This document shows, in pieces, positions 25,345 to 34,361 of a DNA stretch of 64,000 nt. The first letter of the stretch is position 1; the number at the start of each line of letters is the position of its first letter. The notes beneath the pieces were generated by a model. That model was not told the DNA's origin. It made no database searches and worked only from the letters and a program-made list of their open reading frames with translations. The position numbers and the translations under genes are program-made. This DNA is from JBDXHU01 sp039989475 (GTDB lineage: Bacteria > Pseudomonadota > Gammaproteobacteria > Pseudomonadales > Halieaceae): contig JBDXHU010000011.1 in the NCBI GenBank assembly GCA_039989475.1, forward strand, positions 62,001 through 126,000. The letters run 5' to 3'.

Positions 25345-26944
25345 CCTGGCCGACCTGTTTGAATCTGTCGCCGATGCCGTGCCAGAACGCACAGCAATCG
25401 TCAGTGATGAGCGGCGCCTCAGCTACGCCGAGCTGGACCTGCGCGCCACACGACTGGCTAATTGCTGGGGCGAGCACGGCATAGGTCACGGCGATCATAT
25501 TGGCCTGCAACTGCGCAATGGCAGTGAATACCTGGAAGCCATGCTGGCGGCCTACAAGCTGCGGGCGGTTCCGATTAACGTCAACTATCACTATGTCGCT
25601 GGCGAACTGGAATACCTGTACCGCGACGCGGACATGGTCGCCCTGGTGGTGCACCAGGCGTTTGCAGAAAAGGCGGCACCGGTAGCAGAGGCTGTCGCGG
25701 AATTGCGCCAGGTATATTGCGTGGCGGACGCATCAGGCATCGCGATTCCGGCTACATTTATAGACTATGAGACCGCACTGCAAGACAGCAGCGAGACGCG
25801 TGATTTTCCGGCCCGGGATTCCGATGATCTCTACATCGTCTACACCGGTGGTACTACCGGCATGCCCAAGGGGGTCATGTGGAATCACCAGGACATCTTC
25901 TTTGCCGCCATGGGCGGGGGTGACAATGACCAGACCCAGGGCCCGATCAGCGCAGCGGAGCAACTGGTGGGGAGAATTCTGGACGCGCCGCTGGTGCTGC
26001 TGCCAACGCCGCCCTTTATGCATGCAGCTGCCCAGTGGTCGGCATTCAATGCGTTATTTGGCGGCGGCAAGATCGTGCTCCCGGCCCACGGCGCGTTTCA
26101 ACCAGAGGCTATTTGGCAGAGCATCCACGATGAACAGGTCGTCATGCTGGTGGTGGTCGGAGATGCGATGGCAACGCCACTGGCAGACACGCTTGAGGCC
26201 AACCCCGGGCGCTGGAATACCAGTAGCTTACTGGTGGTCGCCTCCGGTGGCGCATTGTTTTCCCCGGCCACCAAGAAGCGCCTGCTGGCGCTCTCCCCCG
26301 GCACCATGATATTCGACGGCCTCGGCTCTTCAGAAACCGGCCTGATGGGCAATAAGGTCAGCGTCGATGCGGGAGCCGATGATACAGAGCCGCGCTTCAT
26401 GGTTAATGAACACATGACCGTGCTGGATGATGACAATCAGCCAGTGGTGGCCGGTTCCGGCGCGATGGGCATGTTGGCTCGCAAAGGGCACATCCCACTT
26501 GGCTATTACAAGGCGCCCGAGAAATCCGCCAAGACCTTCGTGACTGTTGATGGCGAGCGCTGGGCCATACCCGGCGACCTGGCGACAGTCGAGGCTGACG
26601 GTACCATTTTATTGCTGGGACGCGGCTCGGTCAGTATCAACACCGGCGGCGAGAAAGTATTCCCGGAAGAAGTTGAGTCTGCGATTAAGGAGCACCCGGA
26701 TGTATTTGATACCGTGGTCGTTGGGCTGGCCGACGAGCGCTTCGGTCAGCAGGTGGTCGCCGTATGCCAGACCCGCAGCGGCTCCAGGCTGGAGGTAGAA
26801 GAGCTGCGGGATTTCTGCAGAAGCAAGCTGGCGGGCTATAAAATGCCACGTTCAGTGGTTTGTGTCGATTTAATCAAGCGCTCCCCGGCCGGCAAGGCGG
26901 ATTATCCCTGGGCGCAGGAAGCTGCGGCCCAGGCGCTGGCTTAA
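25334..26944 (+). CDS. Fatty acyl-CoA synthetase
   Basis: 536 residues of the ANL family. AMP-binding motif YIVYTGGTTGMPKGVMWNHQD, then DGLGSSETGLMGNK, WAIPGDLATVEADGTILLLGRGSVSINTGGEKVFPEEVE and the C-terminal catalytic lysine in RSPAGKADYPW. The length and motifs match FadD-type ligases for longer acyl chains, including those acting on branched or sterol side-chain acids. Its start lies inside the end of the preceding WS/DGAT gene, and another WS/DGAT begins 37 bases after its stop. It most likely supplies acyl-CoA for them. Confidence 0.9.
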   Translation: MTYNLADLFESVADAVPERTAIVSDERRLSYAELDLRATRLANCWGEHGIGHGDHIGLQLRNGSEYLEAMLAAYKLRAVPINVNYHYVAGELEYLYRDADMVALVVHQAFAEKAAPVAEAVAELRQVYCVADASGIAIPATFIDYETALQDSSETRDFPARDSDDLYIVYTGGTTGMPKGVMWNHQDIFFAAMGGGDNDQTQGPISAAEQLVGRILDAPLVLLPTPPFMHAAAQWSAFNALFGGGKIVLPAHGAFQPEAIWQSIHDEQVVMLVVVGDAMATPLADTLEANPGRWNTSSLLVVASGGALFSPATKKRLLALSPGTMIFDGLGSSETGLMGNKVSVDAGADDTEPRFMVNEHMTVLDDDNQPVVAGSGAMGMLARKGHIPLGYYKAPEKSAKTFVTVDGERWAIPGDLATVEADGTILLLGRGSVSINTGGEKVFPEEVESAIKEHPDVFDTVVVGLADERFGQQVVAVCQTRSGSRLEVEELRDFCRSKLAGYKMPRSVVCVDLIKRSPAGKADYPWAQEAAAQALA

Positions 26945-26981
26945 CAGCGCCCCGGCGCAACAGATGAGAGGCTAGACAGTC

Positions 26982-28385
26982 ATGTACAGATTGCACGGTC
27001 AGGACGCGGCCTGGTTATACCGGGAATCACTGAGCGCGCCCATGCATACGCTCAAGATATTCCTGGTGCGACTGGCGCCCGACCAGGAGCTTGATTTTGA
27101 GACGGTCATGGCATCCACCGCACGCTTGCTGCACGAAGTGCCGATGTTGCGACAACGGCCGGTGTTTGTCCCCTTCGGCATCCACCACCCGGTGATGATC
27201 GAAGACCCGGAATTCGACCTGCGCTACCACCTCAATCGGGCAGCCTTGCCGGCACCCGGGGGGCAACATGAACTGGAGGAAGTAATTTCTCATATTGCCG
27301 AGCACCCACTGGACCAGACTCGCCCACTCTGGCAGTTCTGGGCAATCGAGGGGCTGGCGGACGGTCGTATCTGCCTGGTACAGAAAATTCACCACACCCT
27401 GGCCGATGGAATGGCCTCACTCAATTTCATCATGCGCGTCTGGCAGAGCGGCTATCACGAGCCGGACACTGTCCCGCCAGTCTGGCAACCTGAGCCAATA
27501 CCGGGCAAGGGCCGGCTGTTGTGGGATGCGCTTAAGGATCATGTCCGCCACGACCTGGGCAACCTGCCCTCTTTCATTCGTGCAATCTACCGCGCAGGCT
27601 GGGTGCTTAAGCACCAGGTCGACCCCGCAACCTCGCCCGCGCTTAAAGCGGCCAACGGGGATCTTCCCAAGACGCGCTGGAATCACGCGCTGTCATCGCG
27701 GCGCAGTTTTGCGACTGCACAGATGCAGCTACCCGAGCTAAAACAATTGAAGGAAAAGTTGGGGGGCACGCTAAATGATGTGGTGCTCGGTATCGTGGCC
27801 GGCAGTGTGCGCCGCTATTTGCTGGAGCTGGACGAATTACCCGACGAGCCCCTTGTAGTCACCGTACCTGTATCACGGGATGTTACTGACACCAGCAGGG
27901 AATCAGGCAATTCTACCGCCGTCAGCGTATCGCTGCTGCACACCCAGATCGCCGATCCCATTGATCGCTACAATGCGATTCGTGAAGCCACGGACATGGG
28001 TAAGCGCGAACTGGAAATTATCGGCCGGGACACCTTTGGCTTGATGGCACACTATGTGCCACCCGCTATCCAACAGCGAACCGCGCGGGTGGCTTATAGC
28101 TCGCAGTCGGCCGATGCGGAGAGCACGCCACCGCCGGCCAACCTTTCTGTCTCCAACGTACCAGGGCCGCGGAAGAAGTTCTCAGCCCAGGGCAATACCG
28201 TGGAGGATCTCTACTCGGCAGGACCGTTGGTCGAGGGCATGGGCCTGAATATCACGGTGTGGAGCTACGCCGAGCACATGAACTTCACACTGGTTGGCTG
28301 TATGAAAGCGCTACCGGATGTGGACAAGATTGCCGACGGCCTGGAACTGGCGCGGCAGGAGCTGGAGGCGGCTGTTGCTGATTGA
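26982..28385 (+). CDS. WS/DGAT wax ester synthase/diacylglycerol acyltransferase
   Basis: 467 residues, the typical length, without the basic tail seen on the first copy. The catalytic motif is HHTLADG (His137, His138, Asp142, Gly143). The rest of the pattern is PLWQFWAIEGLADGR, LNDVVLGIVAGSVRRYLLELDELPDEPL and LSVSNVPGP. It is the third gene of the WS/DGAT - ligase - WS/DGAT set. Two enzymes in one operon may differ in acceptor (alcohol versus diacylglycerol); the sequence does not decide this. Confidence 0.92.
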   Translation: MYRLHGQDAAWLYRESLSAPMHTLKIFLVRLAPDQELDFETVMASTARLLHEVPMLRQRPVFVPFGIHHPVMIEDPEFDLRYHLNRAALPAPGGQHELEEVISHIAEHPLDQTRPLWQFWAIEGLADGRICLVQKIHHTLADGMASLNFIMRVWQSGYHEPDTVPPVWQPEPIPGKGRLLWDALKDHVRHDLGNLPSFIRAIYRAGWVLKHQVDPATSPALKAANGDLPKTRWNHALSSRRSFATAQMQLPELKQLKEKLGGTLNDVVLGIVAGSVRRYLLELDELPDEPLVVTVPVSRDVTDTSRESGNSTAVSVSLLHTQIADPIDRYNAIREATDMGKRELEIIGRDTFGLMAHYVPPAIQQRTARVAYSSQSADAESTPPPANLSVSNVPGPRKKFSAQGNTVEDLYSAGPLVEGMGLNITVWSYAEHMNFTLVGCMKALPDVDKIADGLELARQELEAAVAD

Positions 28386-28435
28386 GTCGCGTACAGGACC
28401 TGCTCGTCTCGGTGGGGATGACTGCCGTTTTGTGT

Positions 28436-28483
28436 AAAGTTACTCTGACCCCAATAAATAAAGTTAATCTGACCCCAATAAAT
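28436..28483. repeat. Tandem pair of the TTACTCTGACCCC intergenic repeat
   Basis: Two 24-base units in direct repeat, differing at one base (TTACTCTG in the first, TTAATCTG in the second), each containing CTGACCCCAATAAAT. The same core recurs at 35818-35853 and 42254-42373. Here it ends only two bases before the ribosome-binding site region of the Crp/Fnr gene. Confidence 0.8.
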
Positions 28484-28496
28484 ACTGGAGATCGGT

Positions 28497-29228
28497 TTGA
28501 AGGCTATATCCAATCTGCACAATTTCCTGGGTGAACTGCCCGAGGCAGTGATCACCGAGCTGGAGTCCCGGCTCACGCAGCCGCGTACTTACTCCGATCG
28601 TGAGATCATATTTTGTGGCGGCGATTCGCCGGATTACCTTTTCCAGATCGTTTCGGGTGAAGTGGCATTAAGTAACAGTTCGGCCGACGGCCAGGAAATA
28701 ATTCTCACCAAGTTCCTGGCCGGAGATTGGTTCGGGGACACCGGAATTATGGATGGAAATCCGAGGATCAACACCGCTATTGCCGCAGGTGACACGGTCT
28801 TGCGAGCGCTTTCACGGGCGGATTTCCTGGATTTATGCGAGCGGCATACCGAGATCCTGCGGCAGTTCAGTATCATGCAGTCCCATCATGTAAGAATGCT
28901 TTTGAACTTGCTGGTTGACGCCAGCCTGCTGCGACTGCCCGCTCGCATTGTGCGCAGCATTCAGCGCCTGTTGGTGAGCTCGGGTAAGCAGGACCAGAAA
29001 GGGGAGTACTATATCGAGTGTTCCCACGAAGAGCTGGCGCGCTTTGTGGCCGCCTCCCGCCAAAGCACCAGCGTTGAGCTCAAGAAGCTGGAACAGCAGG
29101 GAATAGTGCGCAGTGCCTACGGCAAGATCTATGTGATCGACCGGGACGCACTGAACAAAACCTCGGATGACCTAACCGACTTTGAGCCGATTGCGGCGCG
29201 TTATAGCGACGGTGACGACGACGCATAA
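28497..29228 (+). CDS. Crp/Fnr-family transcriptional regulator
   Basis: 243 residues. The start is TTG 28497 with GGAG seven bases upstream; no ATG or GTG fits. Residues ~10-130 are a cyclic-nucleotide-binding-like domain (EIIFCGGDSPDYLFQIVSGEVALSN, FLAGDWFGDTGIMDG). Residues ~150-225 are the Crp HTH (CSHEELARFVAASRQSTSVELKKLEQQGIV). There is no N-terminal cysteine cluster, so it is not an oxygen-sensing Fnr; the effector is unknown. The C-terminus is acidic (SDGDDDA). Its promoter region is shared with the repeat pair just upstream. Confidence 0.9.
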   Translation: MKAISNLHNFLGELPEAVITELESRLTQPRTYSDREIIFCGGDSPDYLFQIVSGEVALSNSSADGQEIILTKFLAGDWFGDTGIMDGNPRINTAIAAGDTVLRALSRADFLDLCERHTEILRQFSIMQSHHVRMLLNLLVDASLLRLPARIVRSIQRLLVSSGKQDQKGEYYIECSHEELARFVAASRQSTSVELKKLEQQGIVRSAYGKIYVIDRDALNKTSDDLTDFEPIAARYSDGDDDA

Positions 29229-29327
29229 GGCGCAGACCAGCAGCGCTGGACTGTCGCCTACATTGCTGAATTTTATTTACAAACAGGGCAATCTTGGCAT
29301 CCACTCAGGACACTGGCAGGTAAAGTC

Positions 29328-31169
29328 ATGCGCAAGTTTCGTTCCGACAAGGTAACCCACGGCAAATCCGCCGCAGCCGCCCGGTCATTGTGGATGGCCG
29401 GCGGCATGCGCGATGATGATTTCGGCAAACCTATTATCGCGGTGGCAAACTCCTTCACTGAGTTTGTGCCGGGCCACGTTCATTTGCAGGATGTGGGCAG
29501 GCTGGTATGTGACGCCATTTGGGAGGCGGGAGGTGTGCCACGGGAGTTCAATACCATCGCTATTGATGACGGTATTGCCATGGGACACGATGGCATGCTC
29601 TATAGCTTGCCCAGTCGCGAGATCATTGCCGACAGCATTGAGTACATGGCCAACGCCCACTGTGTTGACGCCATAATCTGCATTTCAAATTGCGACAAGA
29701 TCACCCCCGGGATGCTGATGGCGGGGCTGCGCCTGAATATACCGGTGATCTATGTTTCCGGTGGCCCCATGGAGGCAGGACGCCTGGATAAGCCTGAAGG
29801 CTTGAAGCGTTTCGACCCGGTGGATACCTATGTGGCTGCTTTTGATCCCACCCTCATCGCCAGTGACATGAAAGAACTGGAGCAAAACGCCTGCCCCACC
29901 TGTGGCTCATGCTCAGGAATGTTCACCGCCAACTCCATGAACTGCCTGGCCGAGGCCCTGGGCCTGGCCCTGCCCGGCAATGGTTCGCTGCTGGCTACCC
30001 ATGCTGATCGCAAGCAGTTGTTCATCGATGCCGCCAGGAAAATCGTCGACAACACCCGGCGCTACTACCTGGAGGAGGATGACAGCGTTCTACCGCGCAA
30101 TATCGCTACCTTTGCTGCCTTCGAAAATGCCATGAAAGTGGACATCGCCATGGGCGGCTCTACCAATACCATCCTGCACCTGTTGGCCATGGCGCAGGAG
30201 GCTGAGGTGGACTTTACGATGGCCGATATCGATCGCCTGTCACGGCAGATTCCGCACCTGTGCAAAGTGTCTCCGGCAACGCCGGATTACTACATGGAAG
30301 ACGTGCACCGGGCTGGCGGCATCATGGCGATCCTGGGTGAACTGGAGCGCGCCGGCCATATCGATACCAGCACCAACTCAGTCGCCGGCAAGGACCTGGG
30401 TGAAGTACTGGCCAAGTGGGACTATATTCGCAGCCAGGACCCGGAAGTGAATCACTTCTACCGCGCGGCTCCCGGCGGCAAGCGCACCATCGTGCCCTAT
30501 GGCCAGAATGAGCGTTGGGAGGAAATGGATCTGGATCGCAGCGAGGGCTGCATTCGTGATATTGATCATCCCTATAGCTCGGAGGGCGGCCTGGCAGTCC
30601 TGTTTGGAAACATATCCGAGAATGGCTGCATCGTTAAGACCGGCGCGGTGCAGCAGCACATGTACCAGTTCAATGGCAGCGCCCGGGTCTTTGATCAGCA
30701 GGAGACCGCGCTTAACGCGATCGATAATGGCGAGATCGAGGAAAACACAGCGATTATCATTCGCTACGAGGGACCCAAGGGCGGTCCCGGCATGCAGGAA
30801 ATGCTCAAGCCTTCCATGAGTCTCAAAGCACAAAAGGTCGATGGTAGTTGCGCGCTGATCACGGATGGGCGCTACTCCGGCGCTTCGGCCGGGCTTTCAA
30901 TCGGGCATGTCTCACCTGAAGCCGCCAACCAGGGAGCACTGGCGCTGGTGCGGGATGGCGATCGGATAGAAATCGACATCCCCGGCCGCAGTATCAATGT
31001 CGCCATCAGTCCGGAGGAACTTGCAGAGCGGCGTGCAGCAATGGATGCACTGCCGCAGGACGAGGCCTGGCAGCCACAGGGAGAGCGCACACGCGTAATA
31101 ACCCGGGCCCTTAGAGCCTACGCCGCCTTCGCGACCAGCGCAGATCGCGGCGGCTTCAGGGAGATTTGA
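29328..31169 (+). CDS. ilvD: Dihydroxy-acid dehydratase
   Basis: 613 residues, the family's usual length, and from memory very similar throughout to E. coli IlvD. It dehydrates dihydroxy-isovalerate and dihydroxy-methylvalerate in valine/isoleucine synthesis. Cluster cysteines Cys122 (SNCDKITPG) and Cys195 (CPTCGSC) are present. The position that is Cys in [2Fe-2S] members is Ser42 here (NSFTEFVPGH), as in the E. coli-type enzyme. EGPKGGPGMQEML and ITDGRYSGASAGLSIGHVSPEA are intact. It is followed after one base by a GntP-type permease, so a role with sugar acids (Edd branch) was considered; the close IlvD likeness argues against it. Confidence 0.93.
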   Translation: MRKFRSDKVTHGKSAAAARSLWMAGGMRDDDFGKPIIAVANSFTEFVPGHVHLQDVGRLVCDAIWEAGGVPREFNTIAIDDGIAMGHDGMLYSLPSREIIADSIEYMANAHCVDAIICISNCDKITPGMLMAGLRLNIPVIYVSGGPMEAGRLDKPEGLKRFDPVDTYVAAFDPTLIASDMKELEQNACPTCGSCSGMFTANSMNCLAEALGLALPGNGSLLATHADRKQLFIDAARKIVDNTRRYYLEEDDSVLPRNIATFAAFENAMKVDIAMGGSTNTILHLLAMAQEAEVDFTMADIDRLSRQIPHLCKVSPATPDYYMEDVHRAGGIMAILGELERAGHIDTSTNSVAGKDLGEVLAKWDYIRSQDPEVNHFYRAAPGGKRTIVPYGQNERWEEMDLDRSEGCIRDIDHPYSSEGGLAVLFGNISENGCIVKTGAVQQHMYQFNGSARVFDQQETALNAIDNGEIEENTAIIIRYEGPKGGPGMQEMLKPSMSLKAQKVDGSCALITDGRYSGASAGLSIGHVSPEAANQGALALVRDGDRIEIDIPGRSINVAISPEELAERRAAMDALPQDEAWQPQGERTRVITRALRAYAAFATSADRGGFREI

Positions 31170-31170
31170 G

Positions 31171-32553
31171 ATGATCGCTAATATCGGCTTATTGGCCGCA
31201 CTGGGTCTGCTAATCGTGTTGGCGCTGCGCGGCGTGAATATCATTTTTGCCTCGCTGCTGGGCGCCTTGCTGATCGTGGTCACCAATCAACTTCCATTGG
31301 CGGCCAGCTTCTCCGATTATTACGCCTTTGGCCCGCTGGGTGCGTTTTCCTTCGCCGGAAAATTTTTCATTCTGTTTGTCTGCGGCAGCATATTCGGAAG
31401 GGTCATGGGTGAAAGTTATGCCGCAGCCAGCCTGGCAAACGCCCTGTCGCTGAAGCTGGGGGCACACCGGGCGCTGTGGATTATCACCCTCGCCTGTGCA
31501 GTGTTGACCTATGGCGGCGTGATCATATTCATCGTGGTTTTCACGCTTTACCCCCTGAGTTTGCAACTGCTGCAGACCGCAAACATTCCCAAACGCCTGT
31601 TCTGTGGCGCCCTCGCCCTTGGCGGCGGCACCTTTACCCTGACCGCAATGCCCGGCACACCCTCGGTACAAAATGTCATTGCCGCCTCCGCGCTCGGTAC
31701 TGACCTGTTCGCCGGTGCATGGCTGGGCATCATCGCCTCTCTCATCATGTTCGGTATCGGTATCTGGTACCTGGAACGGGAGCGGCTGCGCGCACAGCAA
31801 ACCGGCGAAGGTTTTGTGCCAGGACCCAAGGACAATATGCCAGACCACGATCCTGGCGATGATGTCTACCCGCCCTGGGGCTGGGCGCTGTTACCCATGG
31901 TCCTGGTGCTCTCGACTATTCTGTTACCCCGCTTGCTCAAGGGGCAGTTTGCAGCGTCGCCGGAAGTGCCGGTGACTGTGCTTGAGCAACTCATGGCCTT
32001 CGCTAACTCACAGCCCATCCTGTGGCCGTCAATCGCACTGGTTATCGGCAGTGTCAGCACTGTGTTCATGTTTGCGCGGCTGCGCAGTGAACCGCTGGTA
32101 GCACTGGGCCGCGGAGCCGAGGATGCCATCATGCCGCTCATGAATACTGCGGCCGTTATCGGCTTCGGTGGTGTTGTCGTACATACCAGCGGCTTCCAAT
32201 TGTTCACCGGCCTGATGTTGGACAGTGGCCTGCCGCCGCTGGCGTCGCTGTTTATCTCCACCAGTGCAGTATCAGCACTGGTCGGCTCCTCCAGCGGCGG
32301 CTTGCAAATATTTATGGAAACCATGGCGCCATCTTACCTGGCGCTGGGCATGGAACCCGGCACCCTGCATCGGCTCTCTGCAATTATCAGCGGCGGCTTT
32401 GATTCACTGCCCCATTGCGGGGCTATCGTCGCCTTGCTCACAATCACCGGGCAAACCCATAAGCAGGCCTACCGCGTCGTCGGCACGGTAACCGTGCTTA
32501 TACCGGTAGTCGCCTCGCTTGCCTTGCTGGCAATCGTCGCGGTGAGCGGCTGA
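31171..32553 (+). CDS. GntP-family organic acid permease
   Basis: 460 residues with about 12 hydrophobic segments. The GntP/BHBP pattern is seen near the C-terminus: SGGFDSLPHCGAIVALLTITGQTHKQAYR. Also seen are GGVIIFIVVFTLYPL and LTAMPGTPSVQNVI. The family imports gluconate, hydroxybutyrate or related hydroxy acids with protons. Its ATG follows the ilvD stop after one base, so the two are co-transcribed. An uptake step feeding a hydroxy-acid pathway is likely, but the substrate is unknown. Confidence 0.85.
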   Translation: MIANIGLLAALGLLIVLALRGVNIIFASLLGALLIVVTNQLPLAASFSDYYAFGPLGAFSFAGKFFILFVCGSIFGRVMGESYAAASLANALSLKLGAHRALWIITLACAVLTYGGVIIFIVVFTLYPLSLQLLQTANIPKRLFCGALALGGGTFTLTAMPGTPSVQNVIAASALGTDLFAGAWLGIIASLIMFGIGIWYLERERLRAQQTGEGFVPGPKDNMPDHDPGDDVYPPWGWALLPMVLVLSTILLPRLLKGQFAASPEVPVTVLEQLMAFANSQPILWPSIALVIGSVSTVFMFARLRSEPLVALGRGAEDAIMPLMNTAAVIGFGGVVVHTSGFQLFTGLMLDSGLPPLASLFISTSAVSALVGSSSGGLQIFMETMAPSYLALGMEPGTLHRLSAIISGGFDSLPHCGAIVALLTITGQTHKQAYRVVGTVTVLIPVVASLALLAIVAVSG

Positions 32554-32576
32554 AGAAAGCGAAAGGAAGACTGACT

Positions 32577-33386
32577 ATGGCGAATGATAACACCGGTATA
32601 GCCCCTGGCGGTGAGGCCAGTGATTTTGCCGGCTGCCTGGCCCGCACTAATCCCAGCGCAGGCGCCCTGGAACAACTGCGATCGCAGCCCGATGAGACCC
32701 CGGTCATCATGCTCAACCTCCTGCGGTTTCGGCCCCGCGGCGATGCCAGCCTCTACGGCCTTTATGTGCGCGAGGCGAAGCCGGAGATTGCCAGGCTGGG
32801 GAGCTCCGTCGGCTATTTCGGTCGCAGGGTTACGGATATTGCAACAGAGCCAGGCCTGGACGACAGCTGGGACGCAGTCGCATTGATTGTCTATCCACGA
32901 CGGGATTCCTACCTGCAGCTGCAGGAAAGCGGCGCTTATCAACTGGCCATACCCTACCGCGTCGCTGCTACTCAACGACGCAATCTCTACGTGCTGGGCG
33001 ACGGCTCGCCCCTGGTACCCGATGCGCAGACTGTCGCCGACCTGGACGCGAGCCATATGGGCCTGACAGGAACTGATACGGGACTGGTGACAGTCGAACT
33101 ACTGCGTTTCACTACGGACGGCCGAGAGCAATATGGCGAGCACCTAAAGGCCTGCGCTGATGCGCTGCTAAGTGTGGGCGGGCAGACGCTGTTATCAGTG
33201 GACGCCGAAATTCCAGTGCTCAGCGATGAGTATTGGCACCACTGCCTGCTGCGCCATTACCCCTCGCGTGACGCCCTGCTCAGTTTCTACCAAAGCGAGG
33301 ATTACCGTACTGCTGAAAAGCTGCGCACGGCGAGCCTGGAGAAGAGTCTCTGTATTGCCACCGAAAGCGTCTCACTGCCGGCTTAG
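32577..33386 (+). CDS. Tandem DUF1330-like dimeric alpha/beta barrel protein
   Basis: 269 residues. Two similar halves can be seen: residues ~35-145 (PVIMLNLLRFRPRGDASLYGLYVREAKPEI, WDAVALIVYPRRDSYLQLQES) and ~155-262 (LVTVELLRFTTDGREQYGEHLKACADAL, YWHHCLLRHYPSRDALLSFYQSEDY). Each resembles one DUF1330 domain, so the protein is a probable internal duplication forming a pseudo-dimer. No function is known. It lies 23 bases after the permease and probably belongs to the same operon. Confidence 0.75.
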   Translation: MANDNTGIAPGGEASDFAGCLARTNPSAGALEQLRSQPDETPVIMLNLLRFRPRGDASLYGLYVREAKPEIARLGSSVGYFGRRVTDIATEPGLDDSWDAVALIVYPRRDSYLQLQESGAYQLAIPYRVAATQRRNLYVLGDGSPLVPDAQTVADLDASHMGLTGTDTGLVTVELLRFTTDGREQYGEHLKACADALLSVGGQTLLSVDAEIPVLSDEYWHHCLLRHYPSRDALLSFYQSEDYRTAEKLRTASLEKSLCIATESVSLPA

Positions 33387-33414
33387 CGTCATCGTTCACT
33401 GCCACCGGTGAAAC

Positions 33415-34161
33415 CTAGACCGCGAGATCCCTGTAATCCTCCAGGTCCTCGCACATCATGTCCGCCAGTTGCTCAAAGCTGTCAGCGTAATAGTCATAGG
33501 CCTCCGGTGGCGGTAAATCCGGCATGGATTGACCCGGCACATCCGGTTCGTTGAGCTGCGGCGCCGAATACGCGGTACCCATGCCGACCGCCTTGGCAGC
33601 CATGAGATCGCTTGGGTGCACCGCCACCAGGCAGACTTCTTCGGGCTTGAATCCCATCATTGCGCAGCCTTCCAGATAGGCACCCGGCTCGGGCTTGTAA
33701 TGATTGAGAAATTCACAGGAGATAATTCCATCCCAGCAAATGCCGCTGGCCTTGGAAGAGCCGGTAACAATGGCAAAACTCAGGATAGTCAGGATCATGA
33801 CCGAGTACTTTTGCTTCAGTCTATCCAGGGCTGGTGGAAAATCCTCCCAGGCCTGCATACTGTGCCAGGCTCGCAGCAAGCGCTGCTCCGCGACCGGGTC
33901 AAGCTCCAGGGTCGGAAAATCCGGCATGATGCGTTCCAGCGCGATAGGCAATACCGCGTCGACATTCATGTGCGGCAGCTTGCCACTGCGTACTTCTATC
34001 AATACCAGAAACAACTGCTGGCGCCAGGCCATGGCAAAGGTCTCGGCGTCGATGGTGATGTTGCGGGACGCACAGACTTCATCCAGTGCTGATTTAATCG
34101 CAGCCTTCCAGTTGAATACGCTGCCGCCTACATCGAAAGCCAGTGCCTTGAATTTTCTCAT
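33415..34161 (-). CDS. Type II haloacid dehalogenase-like HAD hydrolase
   Basis: 248 residues. HAD motif I is FDVGGSVF with nucleophile Asp10 and Ser14. A lysine lies in HYKPEP (motif III). VCLVAVHPSDLMAAKAVGMGTAYSAP is the motif IV form typical of L-2-haloacid dehalogenases. An Arg near residue 47 (AWRQQLF) may be the halide-binding one. The enzyme would convert 2-haloacids to hydroxyacids, but many relatives with this annotation act on other substrates. It is convergent with the operon at 31171-33386 and stands alone. Confidence 0.8.
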   Translation of the reverse strand: MRKFKALAFDVGGSVFNWKAAIKSALDEVCASRNITIDAETFAMAWRQQLFLVLIEVRSGKLPHMNVDAVLPIALERIMPDFPTLELDPVAEQRLLRAWHSMQAWEDFPPALDRLKQKYSVMILTILSFAIVTGSSKASGICWDGIISCEFLNHYKPEPGAYLEGCAMMGFKPEEVCLVAVHPSDLMAAKAVGMGTAYSAPQLNEPDVPGQSMPDLPPPEAYDYYADSFEQLADMMCEDLEDYRDLAV

Positions 34162-34361
34162 CAGTTTTTCCCTCAGTATTTTCCCTGTTTCAGCCGGGGA
34201 CGATCAATCGCTTAAACCACGTTCACAACACGATGAATACAAGCTACACCTACTCGCGGCTAAAGTCTGTCCGGAAGCTTACAGTTGGGGCTACATTTTT
34301 CCCATTAGCAACCTGCACCTGCATTGTGTTTAAAATAGCAGAGGAACCACGGGAGAGATTC

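Noticed and set aside
28497..29228. Oxygen-sensing Fnr that would act on the 2802 site
   Set aside because: The protein has no N-terminal cysteine cluster, and its recognition helix reads SRQSTS rather than the Fnr form.
29328..33386. Sugar-acid (Entner-Doudoroff-like) operon instead of ilvD
   Set aside because: The GntP-type permease suggested it, but the dehydratase follows E. coli IlvD closely along its length, so the simpler call was kept.
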